Source: Trichoplax adhaerens (taxonomy: Eukaryota > Placozoa > Uniplacotomia > Trichoplacea > Trichoplacidae). From it: a stretch of 64,000 nt of DNA. A program made the position numbers and the translations under genes. How positions within the stretch are numbered: position 1 is the stretch's first letter; each line of letters opens with the position of its first letter. Where the stretch lies: positions 5,719,143 to 5,783,142 of the forward strand of contig NW_002060946.1 of NCBI RefSeq assembly GCF_000150275.1, given 5' to 3'. Of this stretch, positions 27,987-39,788 are shown piece after piece. A model generated the notes under the pieces. It was given only the letters and a program-made list of their open reading frames with translations. It did no database searches and had not been told where the DNA came from.

Positions 27987-28979
27987 CATTTCAATAATTT
28001 CACTACGGATATCACGGCTAAGCCAGATATATAATAGAGGATTTAAAGCAGGATACGCAAAAGCTAATTCTCGTAGGCCATACTCGGATGCTCTTAAACA
28101 ATTTACAATTAATCTGATGAACCGTAGTCTTAGCTTTAGTGGTGATGATCCCAAAATGAGGGCTATCATGGAACAAATGATGTACGGCAAAGTCAATAAT
28201 ATAAAAGTACCGGTGATAATAATTAATGGTACAGCGGCTTTAAATTGCTTGGTTATAAGTTGACTTTTTCTTCGTTGAACAGGATCAAATGAAGGATACT
28301 GTTCGTTATTCATCTGTTTTAAATGGCGTAGAGCAATAATAAAGATATAACCATGACAAATGAGCATGATCTTCAACGGACATAAATAGCAAAACGAATA
28401 AAAGAAAATGTTGTAAATTAATTCGTCGCCAGCGTCGCCACTGGTAGTGCAAGGATTTTTATCATCTCTTTTAACAGTGCGAAATGTTAAAACAGGATAA
28501 AATGATCCAATTAGGGCCATCACCCACACTAGCGTTAGATAAATCCAAGTAGTCCGACGATTAACGAAGTTACTAAAATGAAAGGGCATGCCTACTGTGA
28601 TTGCCCTATCGATCGCGATTAAAGCTAAATGCAAGCACATACACGACATTAGAAAATTACGTAAAGAAGTCTTGAGATAGCATAAAATATTTGTTGGATC
28701 CATTACGACAAGCGGATAAGGAAGGCAAAAGAGTATTGCAAATAAAATGCCACTCATTGACATACTGCATAATTTAACGTTTTGAATTTTCCATAACCTT
28801 TTCCGTGTTAATATTAGATAAACTAGGAAACCATTAGTTAATAGGGCTGTAAAACCAATTATTTCATAGTAGATAATTTGAGGTAATTCTCTCATCACAT
28901 TATCGCTGTTGGTCGTATTGCTAAGGCTAAGCAACGATCCAGTCGAACGATTGTCCACTTCAGAGTGATTCTCCATCAT
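27915..28979 (-). CDS. class A (rhodopsin-like) GPCR, intronless, 354 aa
   Basis: This is a complete single-exon seven-transmembrane receptor and a close paralogue of 18957-20021 with the same length. The N-terminus has N-glycosylation sequons (NRS at 10, NTT at 20). TM1 is GFTALLTNGFLVYLIL with the conserved Asn. TM2 lacks Asp (LCSMSMSGILFAILFCLPYP). The Cys in NILCYLK before TM3 and the Cys in KNPCTTSG of loop 2 form the usual disulfide pair. DRY is replaced by DRA. The TM6 segment is TGTFILLTLPYIICS, without CWxP. TM7 is YGLRELAFAYPALNPLLY with NPxxY intact, followed by helix 8. The C-terminal tail is short and is duplicated downstream. It is presumably a plasma-membrane receptor signalling through G proteins. 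The ligand is unknown. Confidence 0.93.
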   Translation of the reverse strand: MMENHSEVDNRSTGSLLSLSNTTNSDNVMRELPQIIYYEIIGFTALLTNGFLVYLILTRKRLWKIQNVKLCSMSMSGILFAILFCLPYPLVVMDPTNILCYLKTSLRNFLMSCMCLHLALIAIDRAITVGMPFHFSNFVNRRTTWIYLTLVWVMALIGSFYPVLTFRTVKRDDKNPCTTSGDAGDELIYNIFFYSFCYLCPLKIMLICHGYIFIIALRHLKQMNNEQYPSFDPVQRRKSQLITKQFKAAVPLIIITGTFILLTLPYIICSMIALILGSSPLKLRLRFIRLIVNCLRASEYGLRELAFAYPALNPLLYIWLSRDIRSEIIEMCKRPLVRIPISGTKTSALRLAIC

Positions 28980-30100
28980 CTTGGGCCAGTTTCAACGCGA
29001 GAAATTGCAATAGTCGGTGAAGCTGATATTGATAAGATATAAATAAGGATAATTGTACAGAAAATATCCACCACTACCTATTCTACAGTATCTACTACTA
29101 AATATAGATCGATGGAATGGAGATCAAGAAGACAATAGCAAGTACGTTGGAGATAAATAAATTAATTGTAATTATTGAACATTCAATTAATATTTGTCAA
29201 AACACGTTCACGTTAATTTCTCTTTCCTCGTTGAAATAATGAATATAGTAAGATTATTCATGATTTACTATTTCTAACGTCTACTTGAACAATACACGGT
29301 GATGCTTTTAATGGTGATGAGCATTAATTTATTCAAGATTAGAAAATTGATAAAATACTGCTTTGATTCTATCTCCTAAGGTGCGCAATAGGTTGAAAAT
29401 GACGAAGTCTCTACACATGAAAATGCTGTCATTAATTAATTTTGAAAATTGATTTTTATTGACTAGACTATTGTCTTTGCTTACTTAAAGTTTTCAATCT
29501 TAAATTAGAATTAGAAATGGCGGTAATGGAAGTAGTTTAGATATTATGGTGAGAAAGTCTTTTCCAAGTCAACACAGTAACGTAGCAGTAGTCCTTGACC
29601 ATACGGTATTATTATTAATCAATAATTGAATTAAACCAAAATGCGTTTGTAAAATTAATGGATTCAATTTTTTTCGTTTATGAATCCTGTTCTATAGGAT
29701 ATGCAAAGTTATTACAACACTCGTATACACTATACATAGAAAGGAAAAATAGAAATCTCTGATTTTGTTGATGTCTGAAATCGCAACATTGCCAATTTAT
29801 CATGCTTTTATCGTTCAATGGCCAGTTAGCAACGGAACATTTTCATAATTCTATGAATAGGATTAAGTTATTTCCTGTATACTCTTTCGAAATAGTGTTC
29901 TACCATTGGTTGAAAAATGTACGGACATTTCAATATCCTGTTATTTTAACATGGGCTCAAAATTAATTCCGATGGCTTTCAAATTTCTATCGTACATTCT
30001 AAGTACTAGCGACGACGCCTTAAAATACAATCATTTATACTTTCATCCTGTCGGTTGTGATATACAATAGAGATCATTTCTAAGCGCTGATCTAATTGCT
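28980..30100. other. AT-rich intergenic region, nothing recognisable
   Basis: No open frame with protein-like features and no clear repeat is seen. The part next to 28979 must hold the promoter of the GPCR gene, but I cannot point to a specific element. Confidence 0.4.
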
Positions 30101-30129
30101 TTGGCAACATTATGCTACCAAACAGAAAG

Positions 30130-32450
30130 TATCCGTTATCTTGACGAATATCATCGTTAATGAGATTTATTGCTGTATGATTTCTACTTCTTGAGCTATA
30201 CATTTTTTTAAAATAAATATAGCTCATGGCTTACAAATCCATATCCTCCATCTATTAAAATAAAGTACTCCAGTGCCACTTTTCCCTTTAATATTGATCA
30301 TTTAATGTGTTGTCATTAATTCAAGTGCTTCATTCCATAATGATAGCCAACGCAATGTATCCGTTGACTTAACTATTATCATCGTTGATACCATTTATTA
30401 ATGTACGATTCTACATCTTGAGCTATAATCTTTATTTCAAAACAGATATAGTTTATGGCTCTCAGTTGATTATTATACTAATCCAATCCATGTCGTCCAT
30501 ATACATAAATACAATTCACTGCTCATCTTCGCTTATTAATTATTGACTGCGGTATTAACTTGACTAATATCATCGTTAATAAGATTTATTACTTTACGAT
30601 TCTACTTCTCGAGCTATATAATCTTTATTTTAAAATCAAATATAGTTTATGGCTTTTTATACTAATCAAATCTATACGCCAAAAAATATAGTACTGTTTC
30701 ACTATTCCCTTTAATAAATATTGATTTCGGTATTAACTCGACTAATATCATTGTTAATAAGATTTATTCCTGTATGATTCTACTTCTTGAGCTATAAATT
30801 TTATTTCAAAAGCCTAACAGAGTTTATGGCTTTTTATACTAATCAAATCCATACACCTAAAAATACAGTACAGTTTAACTTTTCCCTTTACTAAACATCG
30901 ACTACGGTATTAGCTTGACCAATATCATCGTTAGTATGATTCTGCTTCTTGAACTATAATCTTTATTTATAGTTAAAGAGTCAATATAGTTTATGGCTTT
31001 TAGCTGCTTTCTATACTATTCAAATTTATATCATCTATGGGCAAAAAAATATCGTGCAGTGCAAACTTTTTCCCTTATAAACTATTAGTAGACCCTTCGC
31101 TCGTTACACTGCGCGTAGTGTATTAACTTGACTACTATCATCATGAATAAGATTTATTTCTGTATTATTCTACTTTTTGAGCTATAATCTTTATTTTAAA
31201 AAAATATAGTTTCTGGCTTTTTATACTATTTAAATTCATATCGTCCATTGATAAACGCAGTAAGTGCTGTCGTTCCATGATGCTACTAAACGGAATGCAT
31301 GCGTTTTTAAGTTGAATATCATCGTTAATAAGATTTATTACTGTACTGTATAATTCTAGTTGTTGCGCCACTAGCCTTATTTAAAAGAAATCGAGAATAT
31401 TATTGCATTTCGCTGCTTTTTATGCTATTGAAGTCTATTTTCGAGTATAGGTAAAATGTACGACTCCTATAGTACAGTGCAACGTTTTTCTTTATTATAA
31501 TTATTGGTTATTTAATACGTTGTGAACTTTATTTTAGAATACTGTAAGTCAGAATATATGAGATACCGACTTCATTTACAAGAGTTTATGGCTTTTATAG
31601 TAGTTGCTTATCATGCAGTTCAAGTTGATATCATCCATCTACAAAATCCAGTAAAGTGCAACATTATCCTTAAACGGAATGGGATGCATCCGTTTTTAAC
31701 TTGAACAATATCATCGTTAACAAGATTTATGAGTGTACTGTATGATTCTAGTTGTTGCGCCATGAACCTTATTTTTAGAAGAAATAAGAGTATATTATAG
31801 CATTTCGCTGCTTTTTATGCTGTTGAAGTCTATTTTCGTGCTTAGGCAAAATGTCTAGAATAGCGCAATGTTTTTCTTCATTACATCTATTGATCATTTA
31901 ATTCGTTGTGAACTTCATTTTAGAATACCGTAAGTCAGGATACACAAGATATCGACTTCATTTACAAGAGTTTATGGCTTGTACAGTAGTTGTTTCATCA
32001 TGCTGTTCAAGTTGATATCATCCATCTACAAAATCCAGTAAGGTGCAATTTTATCCTACGGAATGCATCCGTTTTTAACTTGAACAATATCATCGTTAAC
32101 AAGATTTATGACTGTACTGTCTGATTCTAGTTGTTGCACCATTAACCTTATTTTTAGAAGAAATAAGAGTATATTATAGTATTTCGCAGCTTTTTTATGC
32201 TGTTGAAGTCTATTTTCGTACTTAGGCAAAATGTATAGTGTAACGTTTTTCTTTATTACAACTATTGATCATTTAATGCGTTGTGAACTTCATTTTAGAA
32301 TACCGTAAGTCAGGATACACGAGATATCGACTCCATTTACAAAAATTGATGGCTTTTACAGTAGTTGCTTTATCATGTTGTTTACGTTGATATCATCTAT
32401 CTACAAAATTGAGTAAAAGTGCAATTTTATCCTTATTATTATCGATCGTT
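30130..32450. repeat. degenerate tandem array, about 180-230 bp units passing into about 380 bp units
   Basis: A block containing tatcatcgttaataagattt, then attctacttcttgagctata, ctttatttt and a-agtttatggcttt recurs near 30150, 30380, 30570, 30745, 30920, 31135 and 31318. From about 31318 the units are longer (about 370-395 bp, next at about 31710 and 32090). These longer units carry extra shared segments such as ttctagttgttgcgcca and gttgtgaactt-attttagaa. The array is non-coding; short frames in it are not conserved between units. Divergence rises toward the left end. The part from about 31538 onward is repeated again at 35699-36610. Confidence 0.8.
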
Positions 32451-32459
32451 CAATCTGTG

Positions 32460-33303
32460 GCAAATCTTACCTGTTTCATAGGAAGTCAAGATATCCTAAC
32501 TTGCTGAGCGCTAACTGGCAGTAACTTATTCTCTCTATATGGCAGATGTCTAATCCAGGTATCTACTAAACTGCGGTGTGTAAATGTCTACTATTAACTA
32601 CGAATGCATTTGCATTTTCTTGATGGTGTCTTGCGCACTTTCCTTCTTACAGTGAATCATCTAGACGTCCAATAAGGTACTATTAGCCTATTGAACGCCC
32701 TTATGTTATGTTATCATCAACACAGCAGCAATCCTCCCAACAAGGGGAATCTGGGAAATTAAAGTTGATTTTATTTCCTTACTGATTGAAAGAATTGGAT
32801 GAAACAAAATTAAACAGGAAAATGTCGACGTACATTGAATGGTATAGGTACGATTGCTATCAACAGAATAGCGTTTGCGGTTATTAAAATTGACAGTAAT
32901 TGGATTGTACATGGGTTGGATGAATAACAATAAGATTGCAAACTTTGAATCATTTGCTCAACACATGCGATCTAAATCGTCCTTTAATGTGAGCAATTGA
33001 TTTCCATCTAACCCAAGTCATACTGTATTACGAAGAATAAGTGGAAGCCAATATCCGCCATTGACAGTGACGATAACTGGCATTTTTGCTACTTTTGCTA
33101 CATTAATAATAAAAGTTTCAATTGGCTAGCGCTAGATTGCTTACTATAGGGTATTGTTATATAAATTACTATGTTCCTTAATTGATTCTTTTGGATTTTC
33201 TATTAATTCGGTAATGGATTGCCTTACGAAATAGATACCATTTACAATACCATCAGACTAGCAAGAATTATATACCATATGATTGTAGCTGTATAATAAG
33301 CGT
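32460..33303. other. gene-free stretch downstream of DERA
   Basis: This is moderately AT-rich DNA between the tandem array and the DERA stop. A 74-codon frame (32706-32930 minus) is preserved in both duplicated copies, but the two copies are almost identical anyway, so that is no evidence of selection. It must contain the DERA 3' UTR. No consensus AATAAA is obvious close to the stop. Confidence 0.4.
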
Positions 33304-35512
33304 TTAGGACATTGGAAATTGGTAAAGAGCTGCATACCTTCCAGTTTGGAAATGATACAACTGTCTCTCAATATCACCTAACAAAGAACTTGCTCCAATA
33401 CGGAATAGATTGGGTTGTGTCCATTCGTCTCCTAGCTCTTCCTTCATCAGAGCAAGCCAACTTAAGCAATCTTTAGCGCTTCTAATCCCTCCGGCTGGCT
33501 TAAATCCGACCTTGTATCCAGTACGTTGGTAAAAATCACGTATTGCCCTGATCATGACAAGAGCAACTGGGAATGTGGCATTCACTGCTTCTTTGCCTGT
33601 CGATGTTTTAATAAAAGTTGAGCCAGCCATCATACTGACAAGGCTTGCTTTATACACATTGGTCAACGTTCCTAAGTGTCCCGTAGCAATAATCGTTTTT
33701 AACAGGGCATTACCACACGCTTTTTTGCAGGCAGCTACTTCATCATATAAAGCTTGCCAATTGCCTGATAATACATAGCATCGAGTGATGACAATATCGA
33801 TTTCACTTGCACCAGCTTCGACTGCGTATTTGATTTCATCTAGGCGTTGAGGAAGAGGTGTTTGACCATCAGGAAATCCAGCTGCTACAGAAGCAATGGG
33901 CACTTGTGAGTGATTATTCTTATTAGCGGTAACAGCATCCTTGACTCGAGACGAGTAGACACATACCGCTCCGGTAGTAATTTCTGAAAAGTAGAACATA
34001 GTTTTGAGTTTCATTAATTCATTTTGATCAACACAAGTTATATGCTAATGATCAAATATGCATGATAAACATTCATGATGAAATTGGCAGCATGTTGATG
34101 TAAAAAATGCAATTCTTCAAGTCGCTATGATAGCAAAATTTCTTAGTTACAACACAATTCGTCAAATGATAGCCAGCATTAACAAACAACCAATTACAGT
34201 GCCGAAGGGAATGAGTAGAAAGAGTCTAAAAATGCAAATCTTGAAATAATAAGAGTTAAGGCAAGCATTACCAAGTTGATTGAACCGAGTGGCACTTTTC
34301 AAATGATTGTAAAACAATAAAACTACTGAAGGAGATGCTGTAAGTAGAATGAGTCTAAAAAAGTAATTGATGAAATGATGATAGTTCAGGCAAGGATTGC
34401 AAAGTTGAATCGATCGCCACTCTTCAATCATTTAACAGCAAAACAAACGAAGAAAATGAGTCGAGTGAGTTTCAAAATGCAATTCTTGAAACGATGCGAG
34501 TAAAGTAAAGAATGGCAAAGTTGAACCGATCGCTACTCTTCTTTCAACTACGCCATAATAAGCTAGCGAAGAAAATGAGCGATTTTCAAAATTCACTGGT
34601 TGAAATGATGAGAGCAAGGCAAGCATTGCAAAGTTGGCAAGCTACCGAAGAAAACGAGCGATTTTCAAAATGCAATAGCTAAAATGATGAGAGCAAGGCA
34701 AGCATTGCAAAGTGGGCAAACTACCGAAGAAAACGAGTGATTTTCAAAATGCAATGGTTGAAATGATGAGAGCAAGGCTTGCATTGCAAAGTTGGCAAAC
34801 TACCGAAGAAAACGAGCGATTTTCAAAATGCAATAGCTAAAATGATGAGAGCAAGGCAAGCATTGCAAAGTGGGCAAACTACCGAAGAAAACGAGCGATT
34901 TTCAAAATGCAATGGTTGAAATGATGAGAGCAAGGCTTGCATTGCAAAGTTGGCAAACTACCGAAGAAAATGAGCGATTTTCAAAATGCAATAGCTAAAA
35001 TGATGAGAGCAAGGCAAGCATTGCAAAGTGGGCAAACCACCGAAGAAAACGAGCGATTTTCAAAATGCAATAGCTGAAATGATGAGAGCAAGGCAAAGTT
35101 CACTGGCATCCTATCAAGGACTGCAATGTTGAACCCATCGCCACTCTTCAACTGCGCGATGTTTGAAATGATGAAAATAAGGGAAGAATAACAGAGATTT
35201 CGAATCTATTTATCCGATAGAAATCTTACTCAAGTCTTTTAATTGGAGGCTTTCAAGAACGTCTTGACGGATAGGATTATTGGCCTTGAAACAGAGACGT
35301 GATACATTCGTTTCCGTATCATCACCAGACAAGGTGGTTAAATCTAAGCAAGTAACAGCTCTTAAAAACCAAGCTGCTTGCCAATCTTTCTTGACAGATC
35401 GTCGCTTGAGATGGGTTGCTGCTCTCCTCTGCACTGCTGGTAAGTTAACACGCGACGATTCAACCCATGCCAGATCCAGAGGTTGGATTACATTCCGTTG
35501 GCTGTCTACCAT
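33304..35512 (-). CDS. DERA: deoxyribose-phosphate aldolase, two exons (left copy)
   Basis: Exon 1 is 35512-35230 (94 codons plus 1 nt, donor GTAAGA). Exon 2 is 33983-33304 (acceptor ttttcag). The joined frame encodes 320 aa, against 318 for human DERA from memory, and is colinear with it. The enzyme splits 2-deoxyribose-5-phosphate into glyceraldehyde-3-phosphate and acetaldehyde in the cytosol. The N-terminal eukaryote-type region contains RRSVKKDWQAAWFLRAVTCL and LTTLSGDD. Catalytic residues are present: Asp157 in EIDIVITR, Schiff-base Lys220 in FIKTSTGK and Lys256 in GFKPAGGIRS. The C-terminal Tyr lies in HFQTGRYAALYQFPMS. Residue 163 is Cys here and Ser in the second copy. The 1246-bp intron is filled largely with a minisatellite. 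The gene diverges from ALDH16A1 if the two copies are one locus. Confidence 0.95.
34190..35110. repeat. minisatellite in the DERA intron (left copy), 79-bp units
   Basis: Six successive units start with cgaagaaaacgagcgatttt at about 34646, 34725, 34804, 34883, 34962 and 35041, spaced exactly 79 bp. Most units alternate between two types. One reads caatagctaaaatgatgag with aggcaagcattg, the other caatggttgaaatgatgag with aggcttgcattg, giving a 158-bp dimer. To the left (34190-34640) the units are longer, about 115-120 bp. They carry the extra segment gaaccgatcgctactcttca, and the 79-bp form looks like a deletion derivative. Short frames inside it are unlikely to be genes because 79 is not a multiple of three. 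Confidence 0.92.
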
Positions 35513-35648
35513 CGTTCAATTTGGTTATTGTAGCTAGAAATTCATTCAAATCCAATCGATCAAGATTGCCTAAAGCAAGGAATAGCAGCAATGGCGGACA
35601 GCAAATGGGCTCCAACGGGTTCCAGTACGGTACCAGTGGACTGAAGAG

Positions 35649-35698
35649 NNNNNNNNNNNNNNNNNNNNNNNNNNNNNNNNNNNNNNNNNNNNNNNNNN
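35649..35698. other. assembly gap of 50 Ns
   Basis: Fifty consecutive Ns join two contigs. Sequence to the left ends 136 bp upstream of the left DERA start. Sequence to the right resumes at a position homologous to about 31538. The true size and content of the gap are unknown. Confidence 0.99.
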
Positions 35699-36610
35699 AG
35701 ATACTGTAAGTCAGAATATATGAGATACCGACTTCATTTACAAGAGTTTATGGCTTTTATAGTAGTTGCTTATCATGCAGTTCAAGTTGATATCATCCAT
35801 CTACAAAATCCAGTAAAGTGCAACATTATCCTTAAACGGAATGGGATGCATCCGTTTTTAACTTGAACAATATCATCGTTAACAAGATTTATGAGTGTAC
35901 TGTATGATTCTAGTTGTTGCGCCATGAACCTTATTTTTAGAAGAAATAAGAGTATATTATAGCATTTCGCTGCTTTTTATGCTGTTGAAGTCTATTTTCG
36001 TGCTTAGGCAAAATGTCTAGAATAGCGCAATGTTTTTCTTCATTACATCTATTGATCATTTAATTCGTTGTGAACTTCATTTTAGAATACCGTAAGTCAA
36101 GATACACAAGATATCGACTTCATTTACAAGAGTTTATGGCTTGTACAGTAGTTGTTTCATCATGCTGTTCAAGTTGATATCATCCACCTACAAAATCCAA
36201 TAAGGTGCAATTTTATCCTACGGAATGCATCCGTTTTTAACTTGAACAATATCATCGTTAACAAGATTTATGACTGTACTGTATGATTCTAGTTGTTGCG
36301 CCATTAACCTTATTTTTAGAAGAAATAAGAGTATATTATAGCATTTCGCAGCTTTTTTATGCTGTTGAAGTCTATTTTCGTACTTAGGCAAAATGTATAG
36401 TGTAACGTTTTTCTTTATTACAACTATTGATCATTTAATGCGTTGTGAACTTCATTTTAGAATACCGTAAGTCAGGATACACGAGATATCGACTCCATTT
36501 ACAAAAATTGATGGCTTTTACAGTAGTTGCTTTATCATGTTGTTTACGTTGATATCATCTATCTACAAAATTGAGTAAAAGTGCAATTTTATCCTTATTA
36601 TTATCGATCG

Positions 36611-37465
36611 TTCAATCTGTGGCAAATCTTACCTGTTTCATAGGAAGTCAAGATATCCTAACTTGCTGAGCGCTAACTGGCAGTAACTTATTCTCTCTAT
36701 ATGGCAGATGTCTAATCCAGGTATCTACTAAACTGCGGTGTGTAAATGTCTACTATTAACTACGAATGCATTTGCATTTTCTTGATGGTGTCTTGCGCAC
36801 TTTCCTTCTTACAGTGAATCATCTAGACGTCCAATAAGGTACTATTAGCCTATTGAACGCCCTTATGTTATGTTATCATCAACACAGCAGCAATCCTCCC
36901 AACAAGGGGAATCTGGGAAATTAAAGTTGATTTTATTTCCTTACTGATTGAAAGAATTGGATGAAACAAAATTAAACAGGAAAATGTCGACGTACATTGA
37001 ATGGTATAGGTACGATTGCTATCAACAGAATAGCGTTTGCGGTTATTAAAATTGACAGTAATTGGATTGTACATGGGTTGGATGAATAACAATAAGATTG
37101 CAAACTTTGAATCATTTGCTCAACACATGCGATCTAAATCGTCCTTTAATGTGAGCAATTGATTTCCTTTTAACCCAAGTCATACTGTATTACGAAGAAT
37201 AAGTGGAAGCCAATATCCGCCATTGACAGTGACGATAACTGGCATTTTTGCTACTTTTGCTACATTAATAATAAAAGTTTCAATTGGCTAGCGCTAGATT
37301 GCTTACTATAGGGTATTGTTATATAAATTACTATGTTCCTTAATTGATTCTTTTGGATTTTCTATTAATTCGGTAATGGATTGCCTTACGAAATAGATAC
37401 CATTTACAATACCATCAGACTAGCAAGAATTATATACCATATGATTGTAGCTGTATAATAAGCGT
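36611..37465. other. gene-free stretch downstream of the second DERA copy
   Basis: This is the counterpart of 32460-33303 and is nearly identical to it. It contains the 3' flank of DERA and no recognised gene. Confidence 0.4.
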
Positions 37466-39788
37466 TTAGGACATTGGAAATTGGTAAAGAGCTGCATACC
37501 TTCCAGTTTGGAAATGATACAACTGTCTCTCAATATCACCTAACAAAGAACTTGCTCCAATACGGAATAGATTGGGTTGTGTCCATTCGTCTCCTAGCTC
37601 TTCCTTCATCAGAGCAAGCCAACTTAAGCAATCTTTAGCGCTTCTAATCCCTCCGGCTGGCTTAAATCCGACCTTGTATCCAGTACGTTGGTAAAAATCA
37701 CGTATTGCCCTGATCATGACAAGAGCAACTGGGAATGTGGCATTCACTGCTTCTTTGCCTGTCGATGTTTTAATAAAAGTTGAGCCAGCCATCATACTGA
37801 CAAGGCTTGCTTTATACACATTGGTCAACGTTCCTAAGTGTCCCGTAGCAATAATCGTTTTTAACAGGGCATTACCACACGCTTTTTTGCAGGCAGCTAC
37901 TTCATCATATAAAGCTTGCCAATTGCCTGATAATACATAGGATCGAGTGATGACAATATCGATTTCACTTGCACCAGCTTCGACTGCGTATTTGATTTCA
38001 TCTAGGCGTTGAGGAAGAGGTGTTTGACCATCAGGAAATCCAGCTGCTACAGAAGCAATGGGCACTTGTGAGTGATTATTCTTATTAGCGGTAACAGCAT
38101 CCTTGACTCGAGACGAGTAGACACATACCGCTCCGGTAGTAATTTCTGAAAAGTAGAACATAGTTTTGAGTTTCATTAATTTATTTTGATCAACACAAGT
38201 TATATGCTAATGATCAAATATGCATGATAAACATTCATGATGAAATTGGTAGCATGTTGATGTAAAAAATGCAATTCTTCAAGTCGCTATGATAGCAAAA
38301 TTTCTTAGTTACAACACAATTCGTCAAATGATAGCCAGCATTAACAAACAACCAATTACAGTGCCGAAGGGAATGAGTAGAAAGAGTCTAAAAATGCAAA
38401 TCTTGAAATAATAAGAGTTAAAGCAAGCATTACCAAGTTGATTGAACCGAGTGGCACTTTTCAAATGATTGTAAAACAATAAAACTACTGAAGGAGATGC
38501 TGTAAGTAGAATGAGTCTAAAAATGTAATTGATGAAATGATAATAGTTCAGGCAAGGATTGCAAAGTTGAATCGATCGCCACTCTTCAATCATTTAACAG
38601 CAAAACAAACGAAGAAAATGAGTCGAGTGAGTTTCAAAATGCAATTCTTGAAACGATGCGAGTAAAGTAAAGAATGGCAAAGTTGAACCGATCGCTACTC
38701 TTCAACCACGTAACAACAAACTAGCGAAGAAAATGAATCAAGTGAGTTTCAAAATTGCAATTTTTGAAACGATGAAAGTAAGGCAGAGCATTACAAAGTT
38801 AACCCCGATTGCCACTCTTCAACTACGCCATAATAAGCTAGCGAAGAAAATGAGCGATTTTCAAAATGCAATGGTTGAAATGATGAGAGCAAGGCAAGCA
38901 TTGCAAAGTTGGCAAACTACCGAAGAAAACGAGCGATTTTCAAAATGCAATAGCTAAAATGATGAGAGCAAGGCAAGCATTGCAAAGTGGGCAAACTACC
39001 GAAGAAAACGAGCGATTTTCAAAATGCAATGGTTGAAATGATGAGAGCAAGGCTTGCATTGCAAAGTTGGCAAACTACCGAAGAAAACGAGCGATTTTCA
39101 AAATGCAATAGCTAAAATGATGAGAGCAAGGCAAGCATTGCAAAGTGGGCAAACTACCGAAGAAAACGAGCGATTTTCAAAATGCAATGGTTGAAATGAT
39201 GAGAGCAAGGCTTGCATTGCAAAGTTGGCAAACTACCGAAGAAAATGAGCGATTTTCAAAATGCAATAGCTAAAATGATGAGAGCAAGGCAAGCATTGCA
39301 AAGTGGGCAAACCACCGAAGAAAACGAGCGATTTTCAAAATGCAATAGCTGAAATGATGAGAGCAAGGCAAAGTTCACTGGCATCCTATCAAGGACTGCA
39401 ATGTTGAACCCATCGCCACTCTTCAACTGCGCGATGTTTGAAATGATGAAAATAAGGGAAGAATAACAGAGATTTCGAATCTATTTATCCGATAGACAAT
39501 CTTACTCAAGTCTTTTAATTGGAGGCTTTCAAGAACGTCTTGACGGATAGGATTATTGGCCTTGAAACAGAGACGTGATACATTCGTTTCCGTATCATCA
39601 CCAGACAAGGTGGTTAAATCTAAGCAAGTAACAGCTCTTAAAAACCAAGCTGCTTGCCAATCTTTCTTGACAGATCGTCGCTTGAGATGGGTTGCTGCTC
39701 TCCTCTGCACTGCTGGTAAGTTAACACGCGACGATTCAACCCATGCCAGATCCAGAGGTTGGATTACATTCCGTTGGCTGTCTACCAT
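37466..39788 (-). CDS. DERA: deoxyribose-phosphate aldolase, two exons (right copy)
   Basis: Exon 1 is 39788-39506 (donor GTAAGA) and exon 2 is 38145-37466 (acceptor ttttcag). The joined frame encodes 320 aa and differs from the left copy at residue 163 (Ser instead of Cys). The same catalytic Asp157, Lys220 and Lys256 are present. The intron is 1360 bp, 114 bp longer than in the left copy because of one extra long minisatellite unit. This copy has the complete 5' flank and faces ALDH16A1 head to head, with start codons about 1.7 kb apart. The reaction releases acetaldehyde, a substrate type for an aldehyde dehydrogenase. It may be an allele of the left copy placed in series by the assembler rather than a second gene. 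Confidence 0.95.
38350..39376. repeat. minisatellite in the DERA intron (right copy)
   Basis: This is the same array as at 34190-35110, with 79-bp units in alternating A/B types at about 38846-39376. On the left side it has one additional diverged unit of about 114 bp (near 38705-38820, with gccactcttcaactacgcc at its end) that is absent from the left copy. Confidence 0.92.

Larger units (their letters stand above)
31538..35648. repeat. left copy of a 4.1-kb duplicated block containing DERA
   Basis: The block is nearly identical to 35699-39925, with an offset of 4162 bp in the left part and 4276 bp after a 114-bp length difference in the DERA intron. It contains the end of the tandem array, about 840 bp without a recognised gene, and the whole DERA gene with 136 bp of 5' flank. 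Its right end is the N gap. Differences from the other copy are few: scattered substitutions, one 1-bp indel near the splice donor, and the missing minisatellite unit. Confidence 0.95.

Noticed and set aside
34162-34626. Minus-strand frames of 89 and 64 codons inside the DERA intron
   Set aside because: They are translations of the minisatellite units. The frame is not maintained across units.
34646-35110. Regular direct repeats that could suggest a CRISPR array
   Set aside because: Units are contiguous 79-bp repeats without unique spacers, located in an intron of an animal gene.
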